Origin: Steroidobacteraceae bacterium
GTDB taxonomy: Bacteria; Pseudomonadota; Gammaproteobacteria; Steroidobacterales; Steroidobacteraceae
DNA: 64,000 nucleotides
Reading direction: 5' to 3'
NCBI GenBank assembly: GCA_027531255.1
Contig: JAPZRU010000026.1
Location: forward strand, 1 to 64,000
In this document: piece after piece, positions 1 to 8,648 of the stretch
Position numbering within the stretch: the stretch's first letter is position 1
Layout of the letters: every line of letters begins with the position of its first letter
The notes under the pieces: generated by a model
The model's database searches: none
What the model saw: only the letters and a program-made list of their open reading frames with translations
Told to the model about the DNA's origin: nothing
Translations under genes and position numbers: made by a program

Positions 1-219
1 GCGGGTGATCCAGTTGCCCTCGGGCAGCATGCCGACGATCTCGGAATGGGCGTGCTGGCTGATCTGCCGCGTCAGGGTGCGGCGATAGGCGTCCGGCATC
101 CAGTCATTGGGCTCGACCTTGTCCTCGGCGGCGACGCGCGCCTCGAAGCGGGCGAGGCGTTCGGGATCCTCGGCCGCCTGGGGGGCCGTGTCCTTCTGGT
201 TGAGGGCCTGGGTGTACAT
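1..219 (-). CDS. paaA: 1,2-phenylacetyl-CoA epoxidase subunit A, N-terminal fragment (cut by window edge)
   Basis: This is the first 73 codons of PaaA, the catalytic di-iron subunit of the complex that epoxidises phenylacetyl-CoA in aerobic phenylacetate degradation. The visible protein begins [10 protein letters not shown] and carries stretches typical of the family N-terminus, such as [14 protein letters not shown] and [19 protein letters not shown]. The gene continues beyond position 1, so the iron ligands are not in view. The ATG at 219 was chosen because the family starts MYTQ; a GGGAGG lies about 12 bases upstream, and an in-frame ATG 12 bases further out sits too close to it. The paaX regulator gene lies just upstream on the same strand. 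Recognition rests on recalled family sequence, but the match is strong. Confidence 0.9.
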   Translation of the reverse strand, partial: MYTQALNQKDTAPQAAEDPERLARFEARVAAEDKVEPNDWMPDAYRRTLTRQISQHAHSEIVGMLPEGNWITR

Positions 220-299
220 GGCGGAGCACATCCTCCCGCGCTGGGTGGGGGGAGGATATGTCACATTTCACGATCGGCGCAAGAAAAATCCGTAACGCG

Positions 300-1133
300 T
301 CAGTCAGAGAAGCGCGAGCCGGGGGGTGCGGGGGGCAGCGCGCCCCCCTCGTGGCGCCCCTCGGCATCGAGCCACGCCTCGGCGTCCGGCGTCAGGCGGC
401 GATAGAGCGCGGCGGCCAGCGCGCGCGCGGCCGCGCCGGGCCAGGCCTCCGGCAGCAGCGCGGCGGGCAGCAGCGGGTCGCGCAGCACCAGGCGGCGCCA
501 TTCATGCACCAGCAGCAGGCGCAGCAGCAGCGCCTCCGCCGGCGGGATCGCGGCGTCGGCCAGGGGGGCGAAGGCGTCCAGGAAGCGGCCATACCCTTCC
601 GCCAGCGGCGCGAGCGGCCAGGCGCGCAGCGCCAGCAGCCGCGCCTCCTCTGTCGTGCGCGGCGCGCCGACCAGCAGCGGGACGCCCTGCGGCAGCAGCG
701 CGGAATCGCCCGATAGGCCGAGCATCGTGCCGCCGGGCAGGCTGGCGAAGCCGTGCGCGGCCAGCGCCTCCCGCGCGGCGGGCTCGGCCAGCAGGGCGAC
801 GCGAAAGCGTCCGTCCCAGATGGGCGGCGTGCCGGCATAGATGCGCGCGGCGGCGGCGCCGAAGGCGGCCTCCCCACGCGGGCCGAGGCGATAGAAGGAG
901 TGGCGCCCGACGCGGTTGCGCGCCAGCCACCCTTCGTCCGTCAGGCGCGACATGGCGGTCCGGACCTGGCCCGGCGTGCAGCCGAAGCGATCGAGGATCG
1001 CCTGCAGCGAGCCGAGCCAGAGCGAGCCGCCACGGGGCGCGACCGCGTCGCCCCAGACGGTGACGATGAAGGAGGCGATGCGCGGCGCGCCGGTGCGCGC
1101 GAGGGCGACGGCAAGGCAGGAGGGGCGGCTCAT
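300..1133 (-). CDS. paaX: PaaX-type repressor of phenylacetate catabolism
   Basis: The 277-residue protein has the PaaX layout: an N-terminal winged helix (about residues 25-90, with QVRTAMSRLTDEGWL as the recognition segment), a central domain and a C-terminal domain. Members of the family repress paa operons and are released by phenylacetyl-CoA. The start is taken at 1133 (MSRPSCLAVALA); the frame stays open 15 codons further upstream without a better signal. Its position directly before paaA on the same strand supports the assignment. The 80 bases between the two genes (220-299) should hold the paa operator and promoter, but no operator could be defined with confidence. Confidence 0.85.
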   Translation of the reverse strand: MSRPSCLAVALARTGAPRIASFIVTVWGDAVAPRGGSLWLGSLQAILDRFGCTPGQVRTAMSRLTDEGWLARNRVGRHSFYRLGPRGEAAFGAAAARIYAGTPPIWDGRFRVALLAEPAAREALAAHGFASLPGGTMLGLSGDSALLPQGVPLLVGAPRTTEEARLLALRAWPLAPLAEGYGRFLDAFAPLADAAIPPAEALLLRLLLVHEWRRLVLRDPLLPAALLPEAWPGAAARALAAALYRRLTPDAEAWLDAEGRHEGGALPPAPPGSRFSD

Positions 1134-1211
1134 CGCCCCGACCTTAGAGCAAGCTGCGGCAATGCTGGAACAGCGCACGGCCGGGCGAACGGCGAATCGC
1201 TTCGGCCCAGT

Positions 1212-2756
1212 TCAGTCCGATGCAATCTCGCCCACCACGCGAGCACGCACCCGCAGCGCCCCTCCGGGCAGATAGGCGATGGGGAGGTCCTCGACATCCA
1301 CCAGGAGCAGGCTGTTCGGCTCTGCCCCGGCCTCCGCAGCCCGCGCGCGGGCGATCCGCTCGGCTTCCCGCAGCGCCTCCGCCCGCGTGAGGCCCTGAAA
1401 CACCTGGTCGGTCTCGCCACTCACCTGTGCGATGGCCGCGCCGACCGCATTGGCAACGGCGGCATGTGCTGGGCGCAGCACCTCGGAGATACCGGGCAGC
1501 GCCTCCGGCACAAGGAAGGCACCGCCACCGACGGCCAGCAGCGGCACCGCGGCGGCTTCCGTCTTCATGCGGTCGGTCGCATCCTCGAGCATCCGCGCCG
1601 CCTCCACGAGCACGGCGCGCGCGAAGTCCGGATCGAGGTCGGCCACGCGGGCCGGATCGCCGAGACCCAGCATGCCGAGCCGCACCGCGGCATCGCTGGT
1701 GGTGAGCTGCGGCCCGCCGAAGACGCGCGCGAGTTGGGGCAGCCGAAAGCCGACGCTGCGCGGACCAATCGCGACGCGCCCATCCGCCTGCGCCACGACA
1801 TGGGAACCGCCGCCGAGGCCGATCGAGAGCAGGTCCGGCATCCGGAACAGGGTGCGCACGCCGCCGACCCGCACCACCGCATTCGCCTCCCGCGGGAAGC
1901 CCGCCTTCAGCGCGCCGAGGTCGCTCGTCGTACCACCGACATCCACCACGAGAGCATCCATCACGCCCGTGAGGAACGCCGCGCCGCGCATCGAATTGGT
2001 AGGCCCCGAAGCGAAGGACAGCACCGGGAAGCGCGCTGCCAGTTCCGCACGGATCACCGTTCCGTCATTCTGCGTGATGTAAAGCGGCGCGGCGATGCCG
2101 GTCTCCGCCAGCGCGAGTTCAAATGCGCGCACCGTATGCGCCGCCAGCGGCGCAAGCGCGGCGTTCAACAGCGTCACATTCTCCCGCTCCAGCAGGCCGA
2201 TCCGGCCAAGCTCATGCGACAGGGTGATCGCGGCGCCCGGCACCTCCTGCCGCACGATCTCCGCCGCGCGCAGCTCCATCGCGGGATCGAGCGGCGAGAA
2301 AATGGCCGACACGCTGACGCAGCTGATGCCCGCGGCCCGCATCTCCCGCGCGGCGGCCGCGATCGCTCGCTCGTCGAGCGGCATGATCGGGCGCCCGTCA
2401 TAATCGTGCCCGCCCTCCACCATGTGCACCTGGCCGCGCACGATGGCGGCCAGGTCATCGGGCCAGTCGCAGAAGGGCGGCAGCGTGGCGGCTGCTGGCA
2501 GCCCGATGCGCAGCGCTCCGACCGGCGCCAGGTCGCGCCGTTGCACCACGGCATTCACAAAATGCGTGGTGCCGATCATCACCCCCTGTACGCCAGCCGA
2601 CCCGATCGCCGGCGCCACGCCCTGCAGCGCAAGTTTCACGCCGGTCAGCACATCGGCGGTCGTCGGCGTCTTGACCGCCTGCAGCACGCGGTCGCCTTCG
2701 AGCAGCACCGCATCCGTGTTGGTGCCGCCCACATCGATACCGATCCGGCGCCTCAT
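1212..2756 (-). CDS. Short HyuA-type hydantoinase/oxoprolinase family protein
   Basis: The 514-residue protein has the actin-like ATPase fold of the hydantoinase A/oxoprolinase family: an N-terminal phosphate loop (GIDVGGTNTDAVLL, residues 5-18), a second one near residue 271 (VVDVGGTTSDLG) and a glycine-rich LSIGLGGGSHV segment. At about 515 residues it belongs to the short class that lacks the C-terminal region of the roughly 700-residue HyuA proteins, and no hyuB partner is next to it. It is the last gene of the operon beginning at 8575, and its ATG overlaps the DUF917 stop by four bases. ATP-dependent opening or phosphorylation of a cyclic amide is inferred; the substrate is unknown. Confidence 0.85.
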   Translation of the reverse strand: MRRRIGIDVGGTNTDAVLLEGDRVLQAVKTPTTADVLTGVKLALQGVAPAIGSAGVQGVMIGTTHFVNAVVQRRDLAPVGALRIGLPAAATLPPFCDWPDDLAAIVRGQVHMVEGGHDYDGRPIMPLDERAIAAAAREMRAAGISCVSVSAIFSPLDPAMELRAAEIVRQEVPGAAITLSHELGRIGLLERENVTLLNAALAPLAAHTVRAFELALAETGIAAPLYITQNDGTVIRAELAARFPVLSFASGPTNSMRGAAFLTGVMDALVVDVGGTTSDLGALKAGFPREANAVVRVGGVRTLFRMPDLLSIGLGGGSHVVAQADGRVAIGPRSVGFRLPQLARVFGGPQLTTSDAAVRLGMLGLGDPARVADLDPDFARAVLVEAARMLEDATDRMKTEAAAVPLLAVGGGAFLVPEALPGISEVLRPAHAAVANAVGAAIAQVSGETDQVFQGLTRAEALREAERIARARAAEAGAEPNSLLLVDVEDLPIAYLPGGALRVRARVVGEIASD

Positions 2757-3853
2757 GGCATCTGCCCCCCCGGCGCGGGCTCGTCGAAGACACTCACGAA
2801 GTCGAGATCGTAGCCGAAGGCCCGCGGGCCGACGAACTCCAGCCCGCGCGGCGAGAGAAAGACCTTCGGCGCGCGCAGCGCGACAACAGTCACGCGCTGG
2901 CCGTAACGCAGCGTCTCCGTGCCGATCGCCTCGCCCGTCACGCTGTCCAGCACGCAGATCAGGTCGGGCGTCATCACGCGCGCAACGCCGTCAAGCCAGC
3001 CCACGGCCCACTCGTTCTGGAACGCCAGTTCCAAGCCGCTGCCGCGCCAGCGATCGAGCCCGTCGAGCTTCGCGGTGCCGCGCAGGAACCCCTCCGTCGT
3101 GCGGCGCGAGATATCGGCGACCTTGCCGCGGAAGATCAGCAGCCCGTCTTCCGCGTCCAGGATCGCCTGGATCGGATCTCGGTGCTCCCGCTGCGCGAGG
3201 CGGATCGCCTGGCCGAGCGCGATCGCCTGGGTGGTGGTATGCGGGATGCCCCAGGCCTTCACCTCCGCCCCTGTCCGTGGCGCCTTGCAGGTGGCCGCGA
3301 TCGAACCGACCTCGACGCACATCTTGCGCGAGAGTCGCTCCATCCACTTCCAGCTCGGCACCTTGGCGACGATGCCCTCGACGCCGCGGGGATCCACCAG
3401 CGAGAGGGGCCAGGGCTTCAGGTCGGCCACCGCGAAGCTGGTCATCTGCGCCTCGGGGTAGGCACGGCCCATCGCATCCGCATCCACCACCGGCTTGCCG
3501 AGATGGGCCGCCGCCATCAGCGGCTGGATGCCGTTGTTGCCGCCGATCTCCACCGACATGATCGCGCGAAAGGGCCGGCCGAGATACTCCTCCATCAGCG
3601 TCACGGCGCGCGCGATGTTGTGGCTGTCGGTCAGCCTTTCCTGGCCCACCAGCGGCGCGCCCATGTTCGAGACCACGGCGACGAGGTCGTCATCGGCCAG
3701 GTCCTCCGGCGGCATCAGGCTGACGCGGTGGCCCTCGGCGTAGAGGCGCCGCATATTGAGCAGTCCGAGATAGGGCGAGCCCCCTCCCCCCGTGCCGAGG
3801 ACCCAGGCGCCGACCGCCAGGGCCTCGATCTCGTCCAGGTCCAGTTCGCGCAT
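2753..3853 (-). CDS. DUF917 family protein
   Basis: The 366-residue protein matches DUF917, whose genes usually stand beside HyuA-type hydantoinase genes. The N-terminus has the characteristic VLGTGGGGSPYLGL stretch and the middle contains VEIGGNNGIQPL. The domain is described as having an S-methyl-thiohydantoinase-like fold, but no reaction is established. Two starts compete: ATG at 3853, which overlaps the AroM stop as TGATG, and GTG at 3856. The ATG is preferred, with GGCGGA upstream. The gene overlaps the HyuA-type gene by four bases, so the two are probably translated together and may act on one substrate. Confidence 0.85.
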   Translation of the reverse strand: MRELDLDEIEALAVGAWVLGTGGGGSPYLGLLNMRRLYAEGHRVSLMPPEDLADDDLVAVVSNMGAPLVGQERLTDSHNIARAVTLMEEYLGRPFRAIMSVEIGGNNGIQPLMAAAHLGKPVVDADAMGRAYPEAQMTSFAVADLKPWPLSLVDPRGVEGIVAKVPSWKWMERLSRKMCVEVGSIAATCKAPRTGAEVKAWGIPHTTTQAIALGQAIRLAQREHRDPIQAILDAEDGLLIFRGKVADISRRTTEGFLRGTAKLDGLDRWRGSGLELAFQNEWAVGWLDGVARVMTPDLICVLDSVTGEAIGTETLRYGQRVTVVALRAPKVFLSPRGLEFVGPRAFGYDLDFVSVFDEPAPGGQMP

Positions 3854-4527
3854 CACTGTTCCGCCAGCAGCGAGGCCGCGGTACGGGCCGCGACCGAGAT
3901 GGAAAGCAGGATCGGGCAGGCGAGTACGGCGGAAAGCACCGCCTTGTCGCGCCGCGCGTAGCTCATGCAGTCGAGCAGCACGAGATCGGGCCGTGCCGCC
4001 GCCATGCGATTCGCGGCGGCGAGGCGTACGGCATCGTCGCTATGCGGGCGGAGCGCGACCGTGGTCACCGTGAGGCCTTCACGTATGCGCGCGCCGCCAA
4101 GTGCTGCCTCCTGTTCCGCAAGCGGCAGGAACAGGCCGAGGCGGCCGCGCGGCAGCAACGCGCCGGCCAGTGCGTTCAGCACCGCCGACGGCTGCACGAG
4201 GCCCGGCCGCTCCGGCAGGCCCTCGAAGTGCCCGGTGCAGGCCAGGAGCACGGGGCCGCGCAATGCGCCGAGCTTCTCCCGCAGCCGCGCCGTCACCGCC
4301 GCCTTGGAGACCGTGACAGCCTCGCCGGAAGGCAGCACGGTAAAGAGTGTGTCGGCGCCGTTCTTCGGCGCGAGCGCATCAAGGCCCTGACGCGGGATGC
4401 CATCGAGTGCGCCTTGCATGCGGATGGCCAGGCCGGGCACAGCCGCGCGGATCTCGGCCTCCACATCTGGGCGGGGGGCCTGCCCGATGACCAAGACGTC
4501 GAGCACGGCTGGCTCAGTTGCGGGCAT
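3853..4527 (-). CDS. AroM family protein
   Basis: The 224-residue protein resembles AroM, a family of unknown function with an Asp/Glu racemase-like fold. Visible marks are the N-terminal VIGQAPRPDVEAEI, the central LLACTGHFEGL and the C-terminal LVLLDCMSYARRDK, which place two cysteines where racemase-fold enzymes use them. The ATG at 4527 has AGAGGA upstream and overlaps the preceding ATPase gene by 14 bases. AroM, DUF917 and a HyuA-type protein next to a peptide ABC transporter recur together in proteobacteria, which suggests a shared pathway for an imported small amide. The actual reaction is unknown. Confidence 0.8.
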   Translation of the reverse strand: MPATEPAVLDVLVIGQAPRPDVEAEIRAAVPGLAIRMQGALDGIPRQGLDALAPKNGADTLFTVLPSGEAVTVSKAAVTARLREKLGALRGPVLLACTGHFEGLPERPGLVQPSAVLNALAGALLPRGRLGLFLPLAEQEAALGGARIREGLTVTTVALRPHSDDAVRLAAANRMAAARPDLVLLDCMSYARRDKAVLSAVLACPILLSISVAARTAASLLAEQ

Positions 4528-5482
4528 GGTCAGGTTCCTCTGGCGTGGCTGCCCAGCAGGCAACGCGATGGGTCGCGCCAGTCAGCGCCGGGTCTTCCCG
4601 GGTGCAGCGCTCCATCCGGAGCGGGCAGCGCGGTGCGAAGCGGCAGCCGGGCGGGATCTCGGCCGCGTTCGGCACATCGCCGCCAAGCGGCGCCTCGGGA
4701 ATGCCCGAGGGCCGCGGCGGCAGCACGGAGGCGATGAGCGCACGGGTATAGGGATGCCTGGGCGCGGTGAAGATCGCCCCCACAGGCGCTTCCTCGACGA
4801 TGCGCCCAAGATACATCACTGCCACGCGGTCGCAGACCTGGCGTACCACGGCAAGGTTGTGGCTGATGAACAGGTAGGTGAGTCCGAAGCGGCTGCGGAG
4901 GTCCTGAAGGAATTCCAGGATCTGCGCCTGCACCGAGACATCAAGCGCACTTGTTGGCTCGTCGAGCACCAGCAGCTTCGGCTCAAGCGCGAGCGCGCGG
5001 GCGATGCAGACGCGCTGCTTCTGCCCGCCCGACAGTTCGTGCGGGTAGCGCCAGAGGAAACTCTCCGGCAGGCCGACCTGGCGCAGCAGGGTGGTAACGC
5101 GCGCAAGCCGGCCGTCGCCATGCGCGGCGCCCTGCACCACCAGCGGCTCCGCGACCGAGGCGAAGACGGTGCGCCGCGGATTGAGCGCAGCATGCGGGTT
5201 CTGGAAGATCAGTTGCATATGCCGCCGTAGCGGGCGCAGCGCCGCGTCCGACAGCGGGGCGATGTCCTCGCCCTCGAAGCGGATCGCGCCAGCACTCGCC
5301 GGCACCAGCCGGAGCGCGAGGCGTGCGACGGTGGACTTGCCACAGCCTGACTCGCCGACGAGGCCGAGCGATTCCCCCGCCCGCAGCGTGAGGTCCACGC
5401 CGTCCACTGCCCGCACGACACGGCCGCCCTTCAGGGGATAGCGCTTCGCCAGCCCCTCGATCTCGAGCAGCGGCACCGTCAT
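4514..5482 (-). CDS. Dpp/Opp-type ABC transporter ATP-binding protein (DppF-like)
   Basis: The 322-residue ATPase has Walker A (GESGCGKST near residue 45), the Q loop in IFQNPHAALNPR, the signature LSGGQKQR, Walker B (LLVLDEP) and the H loop (LFISHNLAV). The C-terminal extension with CRFAPRCPLRMERC is the oligopeptide-transporter domain that binds an iron-sulphur cluster in some members. It is the second ATPase of the pair and overlaps the first by ATGA. With the two permeases it should form an importer for peptides or peptide-like compounds. No binding protein is encoded with it. Confidence 0.92.
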   Translation of the reverse strand: MTVPLLEIEGLAKRYPLKGGRVVRAVDGVDLTLRAGESLGLVGESGCGKSTVARLALRLVPASAGAIRFEGEDIAPLSDAALRPLRRHMQLIFQNPHAALNPRRTVFASVAEPLVVQGAAHGDGRLARVTTLLRQVGLPESFLWRYPHELSGGQKQRVCIARALALEPKLLVLDEPTSALDVSVQAQILEFLQDLRSRFGLTYLFISHNLAVVRQVCDRVAVMYLGRIVEEAPVGAIFTAPRHPYTRALIASVLPPRPSGIPEAPLGGDVPNAAEIPPGCRFAPRCPLRMERCTREDPALTGATHRVACWAATPEEPDHARN

Positions 5483-6456
5483 GCGAGCGCCTCCTCGGCG
5501 CGGTGGCAGGCGACGCGCCGGCCCTCTACCTCACGCAGGGCCGGCTTCTCCTGCGCGCAGCGATCAACCGCAAGGGGACAGCGCGGATGGAAACGGCAGC
5601 CCGATGGCGGGGCCAGCAGGTTCGGGATGTGGCCGGGAATGGGCTGCGCGCGGTGATCCGGCCGCGCGAGGTCCGGAACGGCGGCAAGCAGCCCGCGGGT
5701 ATAGGGATGGCACGGCCGGTCGAACAGCGTCGTCGCGACTGCGTCCTCCACCACGGTGCCGGCGTACATGACCACAATGCGTCGGCAAAGCGCGCCGATC
5801 ACACCGAGATCGTGGCTGATCAGCATCAACGTCAGGCCGCGCGCCTGCACGAGGTCCGCGATCAGCCGGAGCACTTGCGCCTGGATGGTCACGTCGAGCG
5901 CGGTGGTCGGCTCGTCGGCCACCAGCAGGTCGGGGCCCGCCGCCAGCGCGATCGCGATCATCGCGCGCTGGCGCAGTCCGCCCGACAGCTCGTGCGGGTA
6001 CTGGCGCAGGCGCGTCGCCGCGTCGGGCACGCGCACGCGCTCGAGCCAGTCGCGGGCCTGCGTGCGCGCCGTCGCGCGATCCACCGTCGCGTGCGCGCGG
6101 ATGGTCTCCACGAGCTGCGTGCCGATCGTCAGGTGGGGCGCGAGCGCCGTCATCGGGTCCTGGAACACGGTGGCGATCCGCCGGCCGCGGACGGCGCGGA
6201 GTTCGCGCTCCGGCAATCCCAGCAGCTCGCGGCCCTCGAGCCGCACGCTGCCGGTGGCCCGGCCGTTCGCGGCCAGCAGCCCGGTCAGTGCCAGCGCCAG
6301 CTGACTCTTGCCGGACCCCGACTCGCCGACCAGGCCGACGCATTCGCCGCGGTCCACGACGAGATCGACGCAGTCCACCGCGCGCACCTCGCCGTCCGGC
6401 GTGTCGAACCGGACCGAGAGGCCTGCGACGCGCAGCAGCGGCTGGTCAGCCCTCAC
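5479..6456 (-). CDS. Dpp/Opp-type ABC transporter ATP-binding protein (DppD-like)
   Basis: The 325-residue ATPase has Walker A (GESGSGKS), a Q loop in VFQDPMTALAPH, the signature LSGGLRQR, Walker B (LLVADEP), the H loop (MLISHDLGV) and the C-terminal CRFHPRCPLAVDRC motif. GTG at 6456 is chosen as start because it begins VRADQPLLRV and overlaps the permease stop by 11 bases; an upstream start would run well into the permease gene. The left part of the gene looks slightly less GC-rich than the right part, so a compositional boundary may lie inside it. The function is clear, the substrate is not. Confidence 0.9.
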   Translation of the reverse strand: MRADQPLLRVAGLSVRFDTPDGEVRAVDCVDLVVDRGECVGLVGESGSGKSQLALALTGLLAANGRATGSVRLEGRELLGLPERELRAVRGRRIATVFQDPMTALAPHLTIGTQLVETIRAHATVDRATARTQARDWLERVRVPDAATRLRQYPHELSGGLRQRAMIAIALAAGPDLLVADEPTTALDVTIQAQVLRLIADLVQARGLTLMLISHDLGVIGALCRRIVVMYAGTVVEDAVATTLFDRPCHPYTRGLLAAVPDLARPDHRAQPIPGHIPNLLAPPSGCRFHPRCPLAVDRCAQEKPALREVEGRRVACHRAEEALA

Positions 6457-7324
6457 GGGGATCCAGCGCGTCGCGCAGGCCGTCACCGAGGAAATTCAGC
6501 GCGAGTACGATCGCGACGAGGCAGGTGCCGGGCACGAGCAGCAGCCACGGCGCGTTCTCCATCTCGGCGGCGCCCTCGGCCATCAGGTTGCCGAGACTCG
6601 CGAGCGGCTCCTGGATGCCGAGGCCGAGGAACGACAGGAAGCTCTCGACCAGGATCATCTGCGGCACCATCAGCGTCGCGTAGACGATCACCGGGCCGGC
6701 GAGGTTCGGCACGACGTGTCGCCACACGATCCGCGCGGGCGGCACGCCGGCCGCCACCGCGGCCTCGACGAACTCCCGGTGGCGCAGGCTCTGCGCCTGG
6801 CCGCGGACCACGCGCGCCATCGTCAGCCAGCCGACCGCGCCGATCGCCACGAACACGGTCGCCGGGTGACGGTCGAAGACCACGGTCAGCAGGATCACGA
6901 AGAAGATGTACGGCAGCGAGTACAGCACGTCGACCGTGCGCATCATCACCGCGTCGACGCGCCCGCCCGCGTACCCGGCGGCCGCACCCCACGTCACGCC
7001 GATCGCGAGGCTGACGAGGGTGGCCAGCAGGCCGATCGCGAGCGAGACGCGCACGCCGTGCAGCGCGCGCACGTACAGGTCGCGGCCGAGCGGGTCGGTG
7101 CCGAGCCAGTGCGAGTTGGCGAACGTCGGGCCCACGCCGACGTGGTCCCAGTCGAGCGCGTCGTACGACCAGGGGCTCAGCGACGGGCCGACGAGCGCGA
7201 GTACGGCGAGCGCGCCCAGCACCCAGAGACTCGCGATCGCCGCACGGTTGCGCGCCAGCCGCCGGCGCGCGTCCGCCCACAGGCTCCGGCCCGCCGGCAC
7301 CGCCTCCGCCGCGACCGCGCTCAC
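6446..7324 (-). CDS. Dpp/Opp-type ABC transporter permease (DppC-like)
   Basis: The 292-residue inner-membrane protein has the DppC pattern: a charged N-terminus, one transmembrane helix (ASLWVLGALAVLALVG), the LGTDPLGRDLYVR loop, and then the binding-protein-dependent permease domain with the EAA loop (EAAVAAGVPPARIVWRHVVPN). It pairs with the DppB-like protein to form the channel. The ATG overlaps the dppB-like stop by four bases, and the ATPase gene starts inside its 3' end. The length is normal for the family. Confidence 0.92.
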   Translation of the reverse strand: MSAVAAEAVPAGRSLWADARRRLARNRAAIASLWVLGALAVLALVGPSLSPWSYDALDWDHVGVGPTFANSHWLGTDPLGRDLYVRALHGVRVSLAIGLLATLVSLAIGVTWGAAAGYAGGRVDAVMMRTVDVLYSLPYIFFVILLTVVFDRHPATVFVAIGAVGWLTMARVVRGQAQSLRHREFVEAAVAAGVPPARIVWRHVVPNLAGPVIVYATLMVPQMILVESFLSFLGLGIQEPLASLGNLMAEGAAEMENAPWLLLVPGTCLVAIVLALNFLGDGLRDALDPREG

Positions 7325-8250
7325 GACCGTCCCCGCTGCCGCACGCGCGGATCGAGCACGCCGTAGAGCAGGTCCACCGCGAGGTTCAGCGACAGGATCA
7401 GCGTCGCGTAGACGATCACCTTGCCGAGCACCAGCGTGTAGTCGCGGTTGAGCGCGCCCTGCACGAGGTAGCGTCCCATCCCCGGCAGCCCGAAGATCGT
7501 CTCGACGACGAGCGAGCCGGTCAGCACCGCGGCGGTCGCGGGCCCGAGATAGCTGAGCACCGGCAGGAACGCCGGCGGCAGCGCGTGGCGCCAGAGCACC
7601 GCCGCGGGGGACAGCCCCTTCGCGCGCGCGGTGCGCACGTGCGGTAGCCGCAGCACCTCGAGCACGCTGCCGCGCATCAGCCGCGCGACGTACGCGAGCG
7701 TCGGCAGCGCGAGGGCGATCGTCGGCAGCAGCAGCTCCCGCGCGTCGCCGGACCAGCCGCCGACCGGCAGCCAGCCTAGATGGATGCCGAACACGAGCGC
7801 GAGCAGCGGCGCGACCACGTAGACCGGCACCGCGATGCCGAGCACCGCGACGCCCATCACCGCGTGGTCCACCGCGGAGTTCTGTCGCAGCGCCGCGAGC
7901 GCGCCCAGCGGCACGCCGAGCCCGACCGCGAGCAGGATCGCCATGCCGCCCAGCGCGAGACTGACGGGCAGGCCGGTCGCGATCAGCTCGTTGACCGTGA
8001 AGTCGCGGAGCCGCATCGACGGCCCGAGGTCGCCCCTCAGCAGCGCCCCCAGGTAGTTGGCGTACTGCTCGTGAAGCGGCCGGTCGAGCCCGTAGGCGCG
8101 CTCGAGGTTCGCCTTCACCTCCGGCGCGAGCGCCTGCTCCTCGTCGAACGGTCCGCCCGGCGCGAGCCGCACCAGCACGAACGCCAGCGTGACGATCAGG
8201 AAGAGTGTCGGGACCGCCCCGAACAGCCGGCGGAGCGCGTACTGCAGCAC
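7321..8250 (-). CDS. Dpp/Opp-type ABC transporter permease (DppB-like)
   Basis: The 309-residue protein shows the DppB hallmarks: MLQYALRRLFGAVPTLFLIV at the N-terminus (first helix), the LAPGGPFDEE periplasmic segment, the EAA-type loop (RTARAKGLSPAAVLWRHALPP) and VVETIFGLPGMGRYL near the C-terminus. The start codon is GTG. It lies 19 bases after the HapK-like gene, so both probably use the promoter at 8605-8634. Dpp-type operons usually encode the periplasmic binding protein just before or after this gene, and none is present here. Confidence 0.92.
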   Translation of the reverse strand: MLQYALRRLFGAVPTLFLIVTLAFVLVRLAPGGPFDEEQALAPEVKANLERAYGLDRPLHEQYANYLGALLRGDLGPSMRLRDFTVNELIATGLPVSLALGGMAILLAVGLGVPLGALAALRQNSAVDHAVMGVAVLGIAVPVYVVAPLLALVFGIHLGWLPVGGWSGDARELLLPTIALALPTLAYVARLMRGSVLEVLRLPHVRTARAKGLSPAAVLWRHALPPAFLPVLSYLGPATAAVLTGSLVVETIFGLPGMGRYLVQGALNRDYTLVLGKVIVYATLILSLNLAVDLLYGVLDPRVRQRGRS

Positions 8251-8269
8251 GCGGCGGCCGGGTGCCGGC

Positions 8270-8575
8270 TCAGATGCGCTCGGTCAGGATGAACTGCGGC
8301 GAGTCCGCGAACTCGCGGAACTGGGCGGCGACCTGGCGCATGGTCTCGACGGCGACGTCCTGCCGGAAGCGGTCCATGTCCCGCACCTCGATGACCTCGA
8401 CGTACGCGTACGGCGACGGCGCGCCGCTCAGCAGGCCCTGCGCCCGGAACACGTCGAACGAGGCGATCGACGGCAGGCCGCGGACGATCGGCAGGTCCGT
8501 GGACTTGGCCCAGGCCTCGTACTGCTCGACCGACGCACCGGGCTTGAGGTTGAACAGCACGATCAGGGTCGGCAT
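8270..8575 (-). CDS. HapK/REDY-like small protein, dimeric alpha-beta barrel type
   Basis: The 101-residue protein begins MPTLIVLFNLKPG and includes EQYEAWAKSTDLPIVRGLP and YAYVEVIEV, the pattern of small ferredoxin-like-fold (dimeric alpha-beta barrel) proteins annotated as REDY-like HapK. Their role is not established. The ATG at 8575 has AAGGA nine bases upstream. The gene is first in the line and is followed after 19 bases by the transporter genes, which suggests that it belongs to the transporter operon. The family call is from general pattern only. Confidence 0.7.
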   Translation of the reverse strand: MPTLIVLFNLKPGASVEQYEAWAKSTDLPIVRGLPSIASFDVFRAQGLLSGAPSPYAYVEVIEVRDMDRFRQDVAVETMRQVAAQFREFADSPQFILTERI

Positions 8576-8604
8576 CGGTCGGGTCCTTGGGCGAGCGCGC
8601 GGGC

Positions 8605-8634
8605 AGAATAGAGGCCGCCGGAAATCGGTGTCAA
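8605..8634 (-). promoter_or_regulatory. Sigma-70-type promoter for the hapK-like/dpp-like operon
   Basis: On the minus strand a perfect TTGACA (-35, at 8634-8629) is followed after 18 bases by TATTCT (-10, at 8610-8605). Transcription would start near 8598, giving a short leader with AAGGA before the ATG at 8575. No other convincing promoter was seen inside the overlapping gene series down to 1212, so this may serve the whole operon. Confidence 0.6.
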
Positions 8635-8648
8635 CGCGGAGACGAACC

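Noticed and set aside
220-299. Attempt to define a PaaX operator between paaA and paaX
   Set aside because: Only loose half-site similarity was visible; I could not match it to a known PaaX consensus with confidence.
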